Positions 1 through 6,504 are shown, numbered from the stretch's first letter. The stretch: 9,131 nt of DNA from Angelakisella sp. (GCA_022795575.1 JAAWGY010000079.1:1-9131); one strand, 5' to 3'. Program-made: numbers and translations. Notes: generated from the letters alone by a model not told the origin.

Positions 1-97
1 ACGCAGGAAGCCTTGATGGCTTTCAAGTTTTTGGGACAAAGGCAGCTGGGAAAGCTGCCGTCCAGATGGGTGTCGACAATTTTGATGGTTGCTATAA
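1..97 (+). repeat. Left copy of a 97-bp perfect inverted repeat
   Basis: Bases 1-97 are the exact reverse complement of 9035-9131; identity stops at base 98 (G here, A expected from the other copy). The true repeat may extend beyond the window on the outer side. It contains a 7-bp hairpin (41-47 GGCAGCT with 53-59 AGCTGCC, loop GGGAA), a second stem (6-12 with 18-24, one G-T pair) and an 8-bp palindrome TGTCGACA at 71-78. The heptamer TTGATGG occurs twice (13-19 and 82-88). No convincing gene lies in it: the frames that stay open simply run into shadow frames of hemW. Structure and perfect conservation fit a dispersed, structured intergenic element. A family name cannot be given from sequence alone. 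Confidence 0.95.
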
Positions 98-126
98 GTA
101 TAGGGCCCGTTTGTGGAGTTTGTCAA
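97..126 (-). promoter_or_regulatory. Outward-facing sigma-A-type promoter overlapping the left repeat
   Basis: On the minus strand TTGACA (126-121) is followed after 18 bp by TATACT (102-97), a perfect -35 box and a 5/6 -10 box. Transcription would start near base 90 and run leftward out of the window through nearly the whole repeat. The gene it would serve is not visible. The spacer is part of a 10-bp inverted repeat (104-113/136-145) that brackets the -35 box, so the site may be operator-controlled. It lies just downstream of hemW and therefore does not drive hemW. Confidence 0.6.
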
Positions 127-145
127 GACTTCCCCCAAACGGGCC
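104..145. repeat. 10-bp inverted repeat bracketing the outward promoter
   Basis: GGCCCGTTTG at 104-113 pairs perfectly with CAAACGGGCC at 136-145, separated by 22 bases. One arm lies in the promoter spacer next to the -10 box and the other lies upstream of the -35 box. It could be an operator, or a hairpin at the 3' end of the hemW transcript; there is no run of Ts directly after it, so an intrinsic terminator is less likely. Confidence 0.6.
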
Positions 146-159
146 GCAAAAATCGTCAC

Positions 160-182
160 AACCGCCAACCGGTGGGGCGGTT
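160..182 (-). terminator. Candidate terminator after hemW
   Basis: AACCGCC (160-166) pairs with GGCGGTT (176-182) over a 9-base loop, starting 9 bases past the hemW stop codon. On the minus strand the stem is followed by GTGACGATTTTTG, so the T run is offset by about 7 bases. The hairpin is clear; terminator activity is only probable. Confidence 0.45.
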
Positions 183-191
183 TCTTGTGGA

Positions 192-1286
192 TTATTCTGG
201 CAGCAGCGAAAGGATCACCCCGTTGGAGACCAGAAAGCCCGCCTCGGTAAGGGCCACCACCCCGTCCCGGACGGTCAGCAAGCCCGCCTCTTTCAGGGGC
301 GCCGCCCGGCGGAGGATGGCGGCTCCCTCCTCCCCCAGCCCCCGGGTGTCCAGCCCCCGGGCCAGGCGCAGGGAGAGCATCACCTGCTCCAGCAGCCCCC
401 CGGCGGGGCCCTGGTCCTCCACCTCCCGCCAGGGGTCCTCCGACGCCAAAAACCAGCCCAGGTCGGGGGGCATCCGGTACCGCCGCCCCCCGTGGCAGGA
501 GGCGGCGGAGGGGCCCAGGCCCAGGTAATCCCGGCCCTGCCAGTACCCCAGGTTGTGGCGGCTTTCATACCCCGGCCGGGCAAAGTTGGAGATCTCGTAG
601 TGCCGGTACCCCCGCTCCCGCAGGGTGCGGCAGGCGGCCAGGTAGAGCTCCGCCGTCTCGTCCTCCCCGGGGCAGCGCTCCGCCATCCCATCCCGGGCAA
701 AGGGGGTGCCGGGCTCCACCTTCAGGAGGTAGGCGGAGATATGCTCCGGCCCCAGGCCGGCCCCGTATTCCGCCAGGGCGGCGGCCTGTTGGGGGGTCTG
801 GCCGGGGGTGGCCAGCATCAGGTCCACCGAAAGGTTGGCAAAGCCCGCCTGGCGGGCCATGGCCACCCCCCGGGCGCTCTCCTCCGCCGTGTGGCGGCGG
901 CCCAGCAGCCGCAGCCCCGCCGGGTCCCCGGCCTGGAGCCCCAGGGAAAGGCGGTTGAAGCCGCCGGCCCGGAGCTCCCGGAGCAGGCTCAGGGAGAGGT
1001 CGCCGGGGTTGGCCTCCAGGGTGATCTCGCAGTCCGCCGTCAGGGGGTACCGCCGGTCCGCCGCCTTTAGCACCGCCAGCAGCCCCCGGCCCAGGAGGTA
1101 GGGGGTGCCCCCGCCAAAATAGAGGGTGGCGGCGGAGGTCCCCGCCGGGGCGGGGGCGGTGTCCAAGGCCCGGACCAGGGCGGCGGTGTAGTCCTCCCGG
1201 CGGGAGAGGCTGGTGGTGGAATAAAAATCGCAGTAGGGGCAGCGGCTTTTGCAGAAGGGGACGTGGAAATAAAGGCCAAGGCTCAC
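192..1286 (-). CDS. hemW: HemW, radical SAM haem chaperone (CPO-like family)
   Basis: 364 residues, near the family's usual length. The radical SAM cluster motif CxxxCxxC is at C12, C16, C19 (CKSRCPYCDF). GGGTP follows at 58-62, EANP at 91-94, NRLSLGLQ at 111-118, a PGQT motif at 161-164 and the HemW-type HNxxYW haem-binding signature at H244-W249, then YLGLGPSAAS. HemW transfers haem to target proteins such as respiratory enzymes and is often misnamed coproporphyrinogen III oxidase. The start chosen is GTG at 1286-1284: it overlaps the upstream RCK gene's TGA by GTGA, has GGAGG 8 bases ahead, and puts the usual xLxLYFHVPFC N-terminus first. A longer reading from 1484 only adds shadow sequence from the RCK gene. 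Last gene of a three-gene unit. Confidence 0.95.
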   Translation of the reverse strand: MSLGLYFHVPFCKSRCPYCDFYSTTSLSRREDYTAALVRALDTAPAPAGTSAATLYFGGGTPYLLGRGLLAVLKAADRRYPLTADCEITLEANPGDLSLSLLRELRAGGFNRLSLGLQAGDPAGLRLLGRRHTAEESARGVAMARQAGFANLSVDLMLATPGQTPQQAAALAEYGAGLGPEHISAYLLKVEPGTPFARDGMAERCPGEDETAELYLAACRTLRERGYRHYEISNFARPGYESRHNLGYWQGRDYLGLGPSAASCHGGRRYRMPPDLGWFLASEDPWREVEDQGPAGGLLEQVMLSLRLARGLDTRGLGEEGAAILRRAAPLKEAGLLTVRDGVVALTEAGFLVSNGVILSLLPE

Positions 1287-2002
1287 TTCTTCCGCCTCCA
1301 GGGCCACCGGCCGGTGGCCTCCGCCTCGGCCTCCTCCGGCTCCTCGTTCAGGTGGAGGGCCTCCAGCAGGTCGTGGGTGGCGGACTCGCTGACCAGCACC
1401 AGCACCCGGTCCCCCCCTTGCAGCTTGGTGGGGCCTCGGGGGATGATAAGCTCCCCGGCCCGTGACACCGAGATGAGGACGCACTCGGCGGGGAGGCGCA
1501 GGTCCTTGACCGCTTCCCCGGCCAGGGGGCTGTCCTCCGGCAGGATGAACTGGCTGATGGTGGCCTCCCCCCGGTTCAGGGAGATGAGGGCCTGGATGGC
1601 GGAGGCGTCCACCTCCCGCTCCAGTGTCTGTGCCAGAATATCGGTGCTGGAGACGGGCACATCCACCCCCAGCCGCTTCATCACCTCCAGGTTGCCGGGG
1701 TCGTTTACCCGGCTGAGGGTACGCTTTACCCCAAAAACCCGCCGGGCGGTCTGGCAGGCGATCAGGTTGGTCTGGTCCGCCCCGGTGGCGGTGACGATGG
1801 CGTCCGCCCCCTGGGCGCCGGCGGCCCGGAGGGTATCCGCCATGCTGCCGTCCCCGCAGGTGACGGGGATGCCCAGCTCGTCGGCTGTGCGGCGGCAGCC
1901 TGCCGGATCGTTTTCGATGACCAGGGGCTGGTGGCCATGGCGCAGCAGCGTCTTGGCAAGGTAAAAGCCCACCTTGCCGGCCCCGACAACAACAACTTTC
2001 AT
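1283..2002 (-). CDS. TrkA/KtrA-type RCK protein (K+ transport regulator), second of a pair
   Basis: 239 residues. The N-terminal Rossmann domain (RCK_N, about 1-120) has GAGKVG at 7-12 and an acidic end to strand 2 (E30-N-D32), the pattern of NAD(H)/nucleotide binding. A TrkA_C (RCK_C) domain follows at about 135-218. The last 20 residues are an acidic then basic tail (EEPEEAEAEA... WRRKK). Such cytosolic proteins form rings that gate TrkH/KtrB-type potassium transporters; no membrane subunit is present in this window, so the partner must be elsewhere. ATG with a GGGGGAG site about 6-7 bases upstream. It starts 14 bases after the stop of a paralogous RCK gene and overlaps hemW by 4 bases. Trk versus Ktr membership cannot be decided here. 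Confidence 0.9.
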   Translation of the reverse strand: MKVVVVGAGKVGFYLAKTLLRHGHQPLVIENDPAGCRRTADELGIPVTCGDGSMADTLRAAGAQGADAIVTATGADQTNLIACQTARRVFGVKRTLSRVNDPGNLEVMKRLGVDVPVSSTDILAQTLEREVDASAIQALISLNRGEATISQFILPEDSPLAGEAVKDLRLPAECVLISVSRAGELIIPRGPTKLQGGDRVLVLVSESATHDLLEALHLNEEPEEAEAEATGRWPWRRKK

Positions 2003-2016
2003 ATCAATTCTCCCCC

Positions 2017-2640
2017 TTATACCGTCCGGGCGCAGAGGATGCGGTCCCCCTTTTTGAGGCGGCAGTTGGCGGCGGCCTCCCGCAGCAGCACGGCGCCATC
2101 CTGGCGCAGCAGGCCCACGATGGTCTCCTCCCGGCCATGGACCACCTGGTCCACGGTTTTGCCCCGGTACTGGGGCGGCACCGAAAGGGCGGCCAGGCTG
2201 AGGGTGGCGTTACCGAAGACAACCCGGGCGCTGTCCCGGTCGGCCTCGCTGATGATCTGCTGGATGAGGTCCACGGTGAGGTTGGTGGGGCAGACGGTAT
2301 GGAGGCCCTCCTGCTCGTAGATATCCTGGCGGGCGGGGTCGTACAGGCGGGTAAGGACCTTGGGCACCCGGAAGATCTCCTTGGCGATTTGGGCCACCAT
2401 CAGGTTGGTGTTATCGTCCCCGGTAACTGCTGCCACCAGCTGGCACTCCTCGATGCCTGCCCGGCGCAGCACCGACATATCGGTGGGTTCTCCGGCCAGG
2501 CGGAAGCCGGGGAAGGCGTCCTCCAGGAGGGTAAAGCTATCCGGGGAGAGGTCCACGACGGAGAGGTCATGGCCCTCCTTATACAAAGCGTTGGCCAGCC
2601 CGGCGCCAACTCTACCACAACCAGCGATGAGAATATTCAA
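2017..2640 (-). CDS. TrkA/KtrA-type RCK protein (K+ transport regulator), first of a pair
   Basis: 207 residues. GCGRVG at 7-12 and D30 at the end of strand 2 mark the nucleotide-binding Rossmann fold; DDNTNL at about 95-100 and the LTRLYDP segment are typical of TrkA_N. A TrkA_C domain occupies about 137-207 and the protein ends with no tail, unlike its neighbour. The start is TTG at 2640-2638: it gives the canonical MNILIAGCGRVG N-terminus and has AGGGGG (2653-2648) 7 bases ahead; no ATG fits. First gene of the RCK-RCK-hemW unit, transcribed from the promoter at 2673-2681. Two different RCK proteins side by side suggest a heteromeric gating ring or two subunits serving the same K+ channel. 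Confidence 0.9.
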   Translation of the reverse strand: MNILIAGCGRVGAGLANALYKEGHDLSVVDLSPDSFTLLEDAFPGFRLAGEPTDMSVLRRAGIEECQLVAAVTGDDNTNLMVAQIAKEIFRVPKVLTRLYDPARQDIYEQEGLHTVCPTNLTVDLIQQIISEADRDSARVVFGNATLSLAALSVPPQYRGKTVDQVVHGREETIVGLLRQDGAVLLREAAANCRLKKGDRILCARTV

Positions 2641-2672
2641 ACCGGCACCCCCTGTTACAGATGTTTTTTCCT

Positions 2673-2681
2673 ATTATAGCA
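2673..2681 (-). promoter_or_regulatory. Extended -10 promoter for the RCK-RCK-hemW unit
   Basis: Minus-strand TGCTATAAT, a perfect -10 hexamer (2678-2673) with the TGn extension. No good -35 box is present at 16-18 bp spacing (best 3/6), as is common for extended -10 promoters. The predicted start near 2666 gives a leader of about 26 bases before the TTG codon, just long enough for the ribosome binding site. Confidence 0.6.
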
Positions 2682-2772
2682 CAACAGGAGGAAATGCTCC
2701 AGAGGAGTTTTGCGGGGGGAGTTACGATGTTGCCTGGCCATTAGAGGCCCGCAGGGCGGTAAAAGTTTCTGT

Positions 2773-2818
2773 CAAGCCTTTTCAAAGGCTTGCGGGTCCA
2801 GGGCAGGGCCCTGGACCC
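2773..2818. repeat. Tandem strong hairpins, probably a dispersed intergenic element and terminator of plsY
   Basis: Two perfect stem-loops lie one base apart. The first pairs CAAGCCTT (2773-2780) with AAGGCTTG (2785-2792) over a TTCA loop (TGAA on the minus strand). The second pairs 11 bases, GGGTCCAGGGC (2794-2804) with GCCCTGGACCC (2808-2818), over 3 bases. They lie about 70 bases past the plsY stop and 95-145 bases upstream of the RCK promoter, so they may end the plsY transcript; the nearest minus-strand T run (TTTT at about 2760) is 10 bases off. The remaining intergenic sequence (2641-2888) holds only the promoter and a small CCTGT/ACAGG stem near 2850. The arrangement resembles repeats recurring in Oscillospiraceae intergenic DNA, from memory and unverified. 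Confidence 0.6.
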
Positions 2819-2888
2819 ACGGCCCGGTAGCCCCGGCAGGCACAACCTGTGGGACAGGCTTTCAGTCCTTGCACACCGTCAACCTTAA

Positions 2889-3506
2889 CTACCGCTTCGC
2901 CCCCAGCTTATTCTCCGTCCCCGCCAGCAGCCGCCGTATATTGCTCCGATGCGCCCATACCACCAGCGCCGCCATCAAAAACGGACAGATGACGTAAGGA
3001 TTGGTCAGCCAAGGCCCCGTATCCCCCATCACCCAGATCATCGCCAGCGGATAAAGTACTGCCACCGTCACCGACCCCAGCGATACATAGCGGCTGAAAA
3101 AGATCACCGCCCCAAATACCACCGCCAATCCCCCAAATACCGGCGCGCAGGTAAAAAGCAGCACCCCCGCCGCAGTGGCAACCCCCTTTCCCCCACGGAA
3201 GCCGAAGTAGAGCGGGAACATATGCCCCACCACCGCAAAAAGCCCCGCAAGGTAAGCCGCCTCCGGCCCCGCCAGCAGCACCCCCAGCCACGCAGCCAGC
3301 ATCCCCTTGGCCGCATCCCCCAGCAGCACCAGCGCCGCAGAAAGCTTGCCGTAGGTGCGCAGCGTGTTGGTCATCCCCGCGTTGCCGCTGCCGTGGCGGC
3401 GGATGTCGTCCTGGTACCGCACCCGGCTGAGGATGATGGAAAAGCTGATGCTCCCCAACAGGTAGCCCAGCAGAATAGATAGCAGCAGCTTGATTGGTTC
3501 ACTCAT
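2889..3506 (-). CDS. plsY: PlsY, acyl-phosphate:glycerol-3-phosphate acyltransferase
   Basis: 205 residues, normal length for this membrane enzyme. It moves an acyl group from acyl-phosphate (made by PlsX) to glycerol-3-phosphate, giving lysophosphatidate, the first step of phospholipid synthesis in most Firmicutes. All three signature motifs are intact: SGNAGMTNTLR (40-50), GHMFPLYFGFRGGKGVAT (94-111) and the C-terminal HRSNIRRLLAGTENK (186-200). Hydrophobic segments at about 6-26, 56-80, 86-104, 112-138, 142-162 and 170-186 fit a multi-pass protein. ATG at 3506 has GGGAGG 7 bases upstream and overlaps the previous gene's TGA (ATGA), which indicates translational coupling. A longer open frame to 3821 only reads the neighbour out of frame. 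Confidence 0.97.
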   Translation of the reverse strand: MSEPIKLLLSILLGYLLGSISFSIILSRVRYQDDIRRHGSGNAGMTNTLRTYGKLSAALVLLGDAAKGMLAAWLGVLLAGPEAAYLAGLFAVVGHMFPLYFGFRGGKGVATAAGVLLFTCAPVFGGLAVVFGAVIFFSRYVSLGSVTVAVLYPLAMIWVMGDTGPWLTNPYVICPFLMAALVVWAHRSNIRRLLAGTENKLGAKR

Positions 3507-3865
3507 CGTTGTACCTCCCTTCCCCCGCAGGGGGCAAAGAGCTCTGCCAGCTCCCCCTCCCCGGTGGTGGCGTATCCCTCCGGCAAGGGCAGCGGGGGCG
3601 GCGCGGCAAAGCGGTAACGCCGGGCCCCGGCCTCGTAAAGGGGGTGGAGCGCCGCCCGCAGCAGCCCGTCCGCCAAGGCGGCGTCCTCCGCCTCTGCCCA
3701 TAGGATGAGGCAGGGCTCCCCCCCTGCGGCAAGACACCTGCCCAGTACGGTCTCCCCCTGGGCGGCGGTCCAGCCGGTCAGCTCCGCCCCGGGGGGCGGC
3801 GTGATCTGCTTTTCGTCGCAAAGGCCGGCCAGCTCCCCCGCCGGAATCGGCAGGATCTGGATCAT
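3503..3865 (-). CDS. Conserved-looking protein of unknown function between rluB and plsY
   Basis: 120 residues. I do not recognise a named family. ATGA overlaps at both ends (with the rluB stop at 3864-3862 and the plsY start at 3506) show it is a real, translationally coupled gene. It has no signal peptide or membrane helix. Visible features are a GETVLGRCLA segment (37-46), a hydrophobic strand CLILWAEAED (52-61), a helix ADGLLRAALHPLYEAGARRYRF (65-86), a proline patch (89-95) and a cysteine near the end (C113). The order beta strand, long helix, RRYRF strand and C-terminal GYATTGEGELAELF faintly recalls a shortened GNAT acetyltransferase fold, but no acetyl-CoA binding motif is evident, so no function is assigned. 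Confidence 0.85.
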   Translation of the reverse strand: MIQILPIPAGELAGLCDEKQITPPPGAELTGWTAAQGETVLGRCLAAGGEPCLILWAEAEDAALADGLLRAALHPLYEAGARRYRFAAPPPLPLPEGYATTGEGELAELFAPCGGREVQR

Positions 3866-4854
3866 CGCCCCTTCCCTCCCTTGGCTCCGGTCCTGGCCCC
3901 GCCTGCCCCCTTCGGCCCCTTGGGGCCGGGCCTGCTCCCCCGGGTGGAGGCAGGCCGGGGGGAGCGCTTCTCCTCCTCCAGGCGGAACCGCAGCCCGCCG
4001 GAGCGGTCCCGTGTCATGCCGTCGGGATCCCGCCGGGGGACAGACGGCTTTTTGGCGGTGGGGCGGGCCCCGGCTTGCTTACCGGGACGCCGGGGCTCCT
4101 GAGGCTGGGCGGCGGCCCCGCCGCTGGCGTTGCGCAGGGCGATCAGCTCGCTTTTCTTCAGCTCCCGCCACTGCCCCGGCGGCAGCATCCCCAGCCGGAG
4201 CGGCCCCACAGCGGTACGCTTCAGCCGGGCCACAGTAAGCCCCAGCGCCTCGCACATCCGGCGCACCTGCCGGTTCTTGCCCTGGGCGATGGTGATCTGC
4301 ACCACCGCACGGTCCGGATACTTTTCCAGCACCAGCACGGTGGCGGGGGCGGTGATCTCCGGCTTGTCCGCCTCGCCGATGTCCACCCCGGCTGCCAATG
4401 CGGTGCACTGGTCCTCGGTGATGCCGGGGCGGATGGTGACACGGTAGGTTTTGGTGATATGATGGCTGGGGTGCATGATGAGGTTGGCAAACTGCCCGTC
4501 GTTGGTCATCAGCAGCAGCCCCTCGCTGTCCCGGTCCAGCCGGCCCACGGGATAGATTCGGGTATCCAGCCCCTCCACCAGCTGGGTGACGCAGCGCCGG
4601 CCCAGCTCGTCGCTGGTGGTGGTGACATAGCCCCGGGGCTTGTGGAGCATCAGGTAGAGGAGCTCCTTTTTCTCCTGGAGGCGAACCCGCTGGCCGTCGA
4701 TGGCGATGACATCGGCGGGGGTGACAGGATGGCCCGGGTCGGCGGGCCGGCCGTTTACGGTGATTCGGCCCGCCCGGATATATTCCTCCGTCTTGCGGCG
4801 GGAAAGGATTCCGTGGTCGCTTAGGAGCTTTTGGATGCGGATGGGTTTGGGCAT
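3862..4854 (-). CDS. rluB: RluB/RsuA-family 23S rRNA pseudouridine synthase
   Basis: 330 residues. An N-terminal S4 RNA-binding domain (about 5-60; RIQKLLSDHGILSRRKTEEYI) is followed by the RsuA/RluB catalytic domain. The catalytic aspartate is D107 in GRLDRDSEGLLLMTNDG; the family more often has GRLDxxTxG, so Ser replaces Thr. KTYRV and GKNRQVRRMCEALG, typical of this family, are present. RluB-type enzymes isomerise a uridine in the peptidyl-transferase region of 23S rRNA. After about residue 243 comes a low-complexity tail of roughly 85 residues rich in P, R, K and G, plausibly a disordered RNA-binding extension. Start ATG 4854 has AAGGAGG 10 bases ahead; the ATG at 4935 lacks family sequence and is rejected. 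First gene of the rluB-unknown-plsY unit. Confidence 0.93.
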   Translation of the reverse strand: MPKPIRIQKLLSDHGILSRRKTEEYIRAGRITVNGRPADPGHPVTPADVIAIDGQRVRLQEKKELLYLMLHKPRGYVTTTSDELGRRCVTQLVEGLDTRIYPVGRLDRDSEGLLLMTNDGQFANLIMHPSHHITKTYRVTIRPGITEDQCTALAAGVDIGEADKPEITAPATVLVLEKYPDRAVVQITIAQGKNRQVRRMCEALGLTVARLKRTAVGPLRLGMLPPGQWRELKKSELIALRNASGGAAAQPQEPRRPGKQAGARPTAKKPSVPRRDPDGMTRDRSGGLRFRLEEEKRSPRPASTRGSRPGPKGPKGAGGARTGAKGGKGR

Positions 4855-4881
4855 GGGGGGATAACCTCCTTGGTTGTGATA

Positions 4882-4953
4882 TCCGCGGGGATCTCCGCCG
4901 CGGAATGCGCAAAACTCCCTGCCGGACCGCTCCATCGCCCCCTCGGCGGGGCG
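4882..4953 (-). other. Structured, GC-rich leader of rluB
   Basis: The roughly 160-base untranslated leader between the promoter at 5021-5048 and the rluB start has two clear stems: CGCCCC (4936-4941) with GGGGCG (4948-4953), and TCCGCGG (4882-4888) with CCGCGGA (4898-4904). The latter ends 11 bases before the AGGAGG site (4870-4865). No known riboswitch class is recognised and no leader peptide is evident. Confidence 0.4.
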
Positions 4954-4980
4954 CGGCGGACCCCCGGCGGAGGGACGGCA

Positions 4981-5018
4981 AAGGGGACAGCCGGGAAAAA
5001 CCGGCGGCTGCTCCCCTT
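4981..5018 (-). terminator. Hairpin after dac, probable terminator
   Basis: AAGGGG (4981-4986) pairs with CCCCTT (5013-5018), and CAGCCG (4988-4993) with CGGCTG (5005-5010), separated by a small internal bulge and an 11-base loop. It lies about 38 bases beyond the dac stop. The minus-strand trailer is only TTTGCC, so termination may be incomplete. The predicted rluB transcript start (near 5014) falls inside its 5' arm, so the same hairpin could cap the rluB mRNA. Confidence 0.5.
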
Positions 5019-5020
5019 CT

Positions 5021-5048
5021 ATTATAACGATTTCCCCTGCTTTTACAA
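5021..5048 (-). promoter_or_regulatory. Promoter for rluB-unknown-plsY
   Basis: Minus-strand TTGTAA (5048-5043, 4/6 of the -35 consensus), a 16-bp spacer and a perfect TATAAT (5026-5021). It lies just downstream of the dac stop codon at 5056, so rluB can be expressed independently of dac. Confidence 0.6.
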
Positions 5049-5055
5049 TATCTTC

Positions 5056-6225
5056 CTACCCCATGTCCCGGATTTTCTTCCCTATCCCTTGGAGCCATCC
5101 CCCAAAGCCCTTTTTCTCCGGCGGTGGCAGCGCCGGCACGGTGGCGGCAGCGGCTAAGGGGGATTCCGCTACCGGCCTTCCGTCCTGGTAGTAGACGATT
5201 CTGCCCACTACATCCCCCTCCGAAATGGGGGCGTAGCCAAAGCTGGGGGCGAAGATTGCCTCGGTAATGGTGCTGGCCTCCCCCTTTAGCGCCACCATGG
5301 CGGGGGGCTCGGTCTGTACCAGAGGCACCGATGCCGCGGTACCTCCGGTGACAGGCAGCAGCAGCTCCCCCGCCGGGGAAAGCTGCCGCCGCTCCAGCAG
5401 GGGGAAGTACCGCTGGTACAGCGCCATGTGGGTGTTCCAATCGTCCCCGCAGCCCAGGGTGACGACAATCAGGGTAACATCGTCCCGCCGGGCGGCAGAG
5501 ACCAGACACCGCCCCGCCGTTTTGGTAAACCCGGTCTTGATGCCGATGGCCTCCGGGAAGAGGCTCAGCAGCCGGTTGTGGTTCAGAAGGCTGCGCTGGT
5601 AGGGCGGGTTGCCAAAGGTGAGGGAAAGGCGCTTGGATGCCGCCATCCGGGCAAACTCCGGGTTTTGCAGCGCCGCCCGTCCCAGCAGGGCCATGTCGTA
5701 GGCGGTGGAGTAGTGCTCCTCGGCGTCCAGCCCGGAGGGGGTGACAAAATGGGTGTTTGCCATCCCCAGCTCCCCCGCCCGGCGGTTCATCAGCTGGGCA
5801 AAGGCGGCCGCGTCCCCGGCAATCCGCACCGCTGCCGCCCCTGCCGCGTCATTGCCGCTGGCGGTAAGCATCCCCCCCGCCAACGCCCGGAGGGTGACGG
5901 TGTCCCCCTCCGCCAGCCCCATGGAGGACCCCTCCACCCGGATGGCCTCCGGATCCACGATAAACTCCTGGTCCAGCTCCGGCTGCTCCAGCGTCAGTAG
6001 TGCGGTCATGATTTTGGTGGTGCTGGCCATCGGCAGGCGCTTGTGGGCCTCCTGGGCAAACAGCAGCCGCCCGCTCTCCGCCTCCATCACCACCGCCCCC
6101 CGGGCCCCCACCTGGTACGATTCCCCAGTGGCCAGACACTGGGCCCGCCCGGTCCGGGCGCCCCCTGCCGCTACCATCACTGCCAGCGCCAGCGCCAGCA
6201 ATCCCTTTGCTGCCTTCACAGCCAT
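5056..6225 (-). CDS. D-alanyl-D-alanine carboxypeptidase (DacF/DacB-like penicillin-binding protein, peptidase S11)
   Basis: 389 residues, the usual length of class C low-molecular-mass PBPs. It removes the terminal D-Ala from peptidoglycan stem peptides outside the membrane. Residues 1-29 form a signal peptide (K4, K7, then LLALALAVMVAAGG, probable cut near GRA-Q). The catalytic motifs are complete: STTK with nucleophile S68 and K71, SGN at 123-125, and KTG at 230-232. A C-terminal beta domain (about 285-355) and a final amphipathic segment FGGWLQGIGKKIRDMG (374-389) fit membrane-surface anchoring as in PBP5. Start ATG 6225 gives the signal peptide and has AAAAGGA ahead; the frame extending to 6426 is noncoding. 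DacB versus DacF cannot be decided; the position next to rluB recalls the dacB-spm-rluB region of other Firmicutes, but spmA and spmB are absent here. Confidence 0.95.
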   Translation of the reverse strand: MAVKAAKGLLALALAVMVAAGGARTGRAQCLATGESYQVGARGAVVMEAESGRLLFAQEAHKRLPMASTTKIMTALLTLEQPELDQEFIVDPEAIRVEGSSMGLAEGDTVTLRALAGGMLTASGNDAAGAAAVRIAGDAAAFAQLMNRRAGELGMANTHFVTPSGLDAEEHYSTAYDMALLGRAALQNPEFARMAASKRLSLTFGNPPYQRSLLNHNRLLSLFPEAIGIKTGFTKTAGRCLVSAARRDDVTLIVVTLGCGDDWNTHMALYQRYFPLLERRQLSPAGELLLPVTGGTAASVPLVQTEPPAMVALKGEASTITEAIFAPSFGYAPISEGDVVGRIVYYQDGRPVAESPLAAAATVPALPPPEKKGFGGWLQGIGKKIRDMG

Positions 6226-6438
6226 CCCCCCGTCCTTTTGTTTGGTACATATATATGGGGGGTGTCCCGGTTTTTTTCCACAGGGGCGGCGGGGGTGGAC
6301 TTGCAGGTTTATAGCTATGTTTGGTTGTAGGACGGGCGCATTTGGGCAGACGGGCCCCAAAAGCTTTTCCCCTTCGCCAAAAAACGCCAGGAAACAAACC
6401 AAGGACAATTCCACCTTCCCACGCAACCTTTGTGACTA

Positions 6439-6468
6439 TTGACATAACCTAACACCGTACGTTACAAT
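6439..6468 (+). promoter_or_regulatory. Promoter for the receiver-fapA unit
   Basis: TTGACA (6439-6444, perfect), 18-bp spacer, TACAAT (6463-6468, 5/6). The spacer holds the palindrome CGTACG (6456-6461). Predicted start near 6475 gives a leader of about 105 bases. It looks like a sigma-A promoter, not a flagellar sigma-28 (sigD) type. Confidence 0.75.
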
Positions 6469-6504
6469 AAATATGTATAGCCTAATCCTGTTCCAAAAAT
6501 GGAG

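Noticed and set aside
66..1070. 334-residue plus-strand open frame starting inside the left repeat
   Set aside because: It lies opposite hemW, starts in noncoding repeat and has low-complexity Gly/Pro/Gln composition.
1287..1484. N-terminal extension of hemW to an ATG at 1484
   Set aside because: The extra 66 residues are an out-of-frame reading of the RCK gene; the GTG at 1286 has a good ribosome site and the family N-terminus.
4079..5509. 476-residue minus-strand open frame spanning the dac-rluB boundary
   Set aside because: It runs out of frame through two well-supported genes and their intergenic hairpin and promoter; Arg/Pro/Gly-rich translation typical of shadow frames in G+C-rich DNA.
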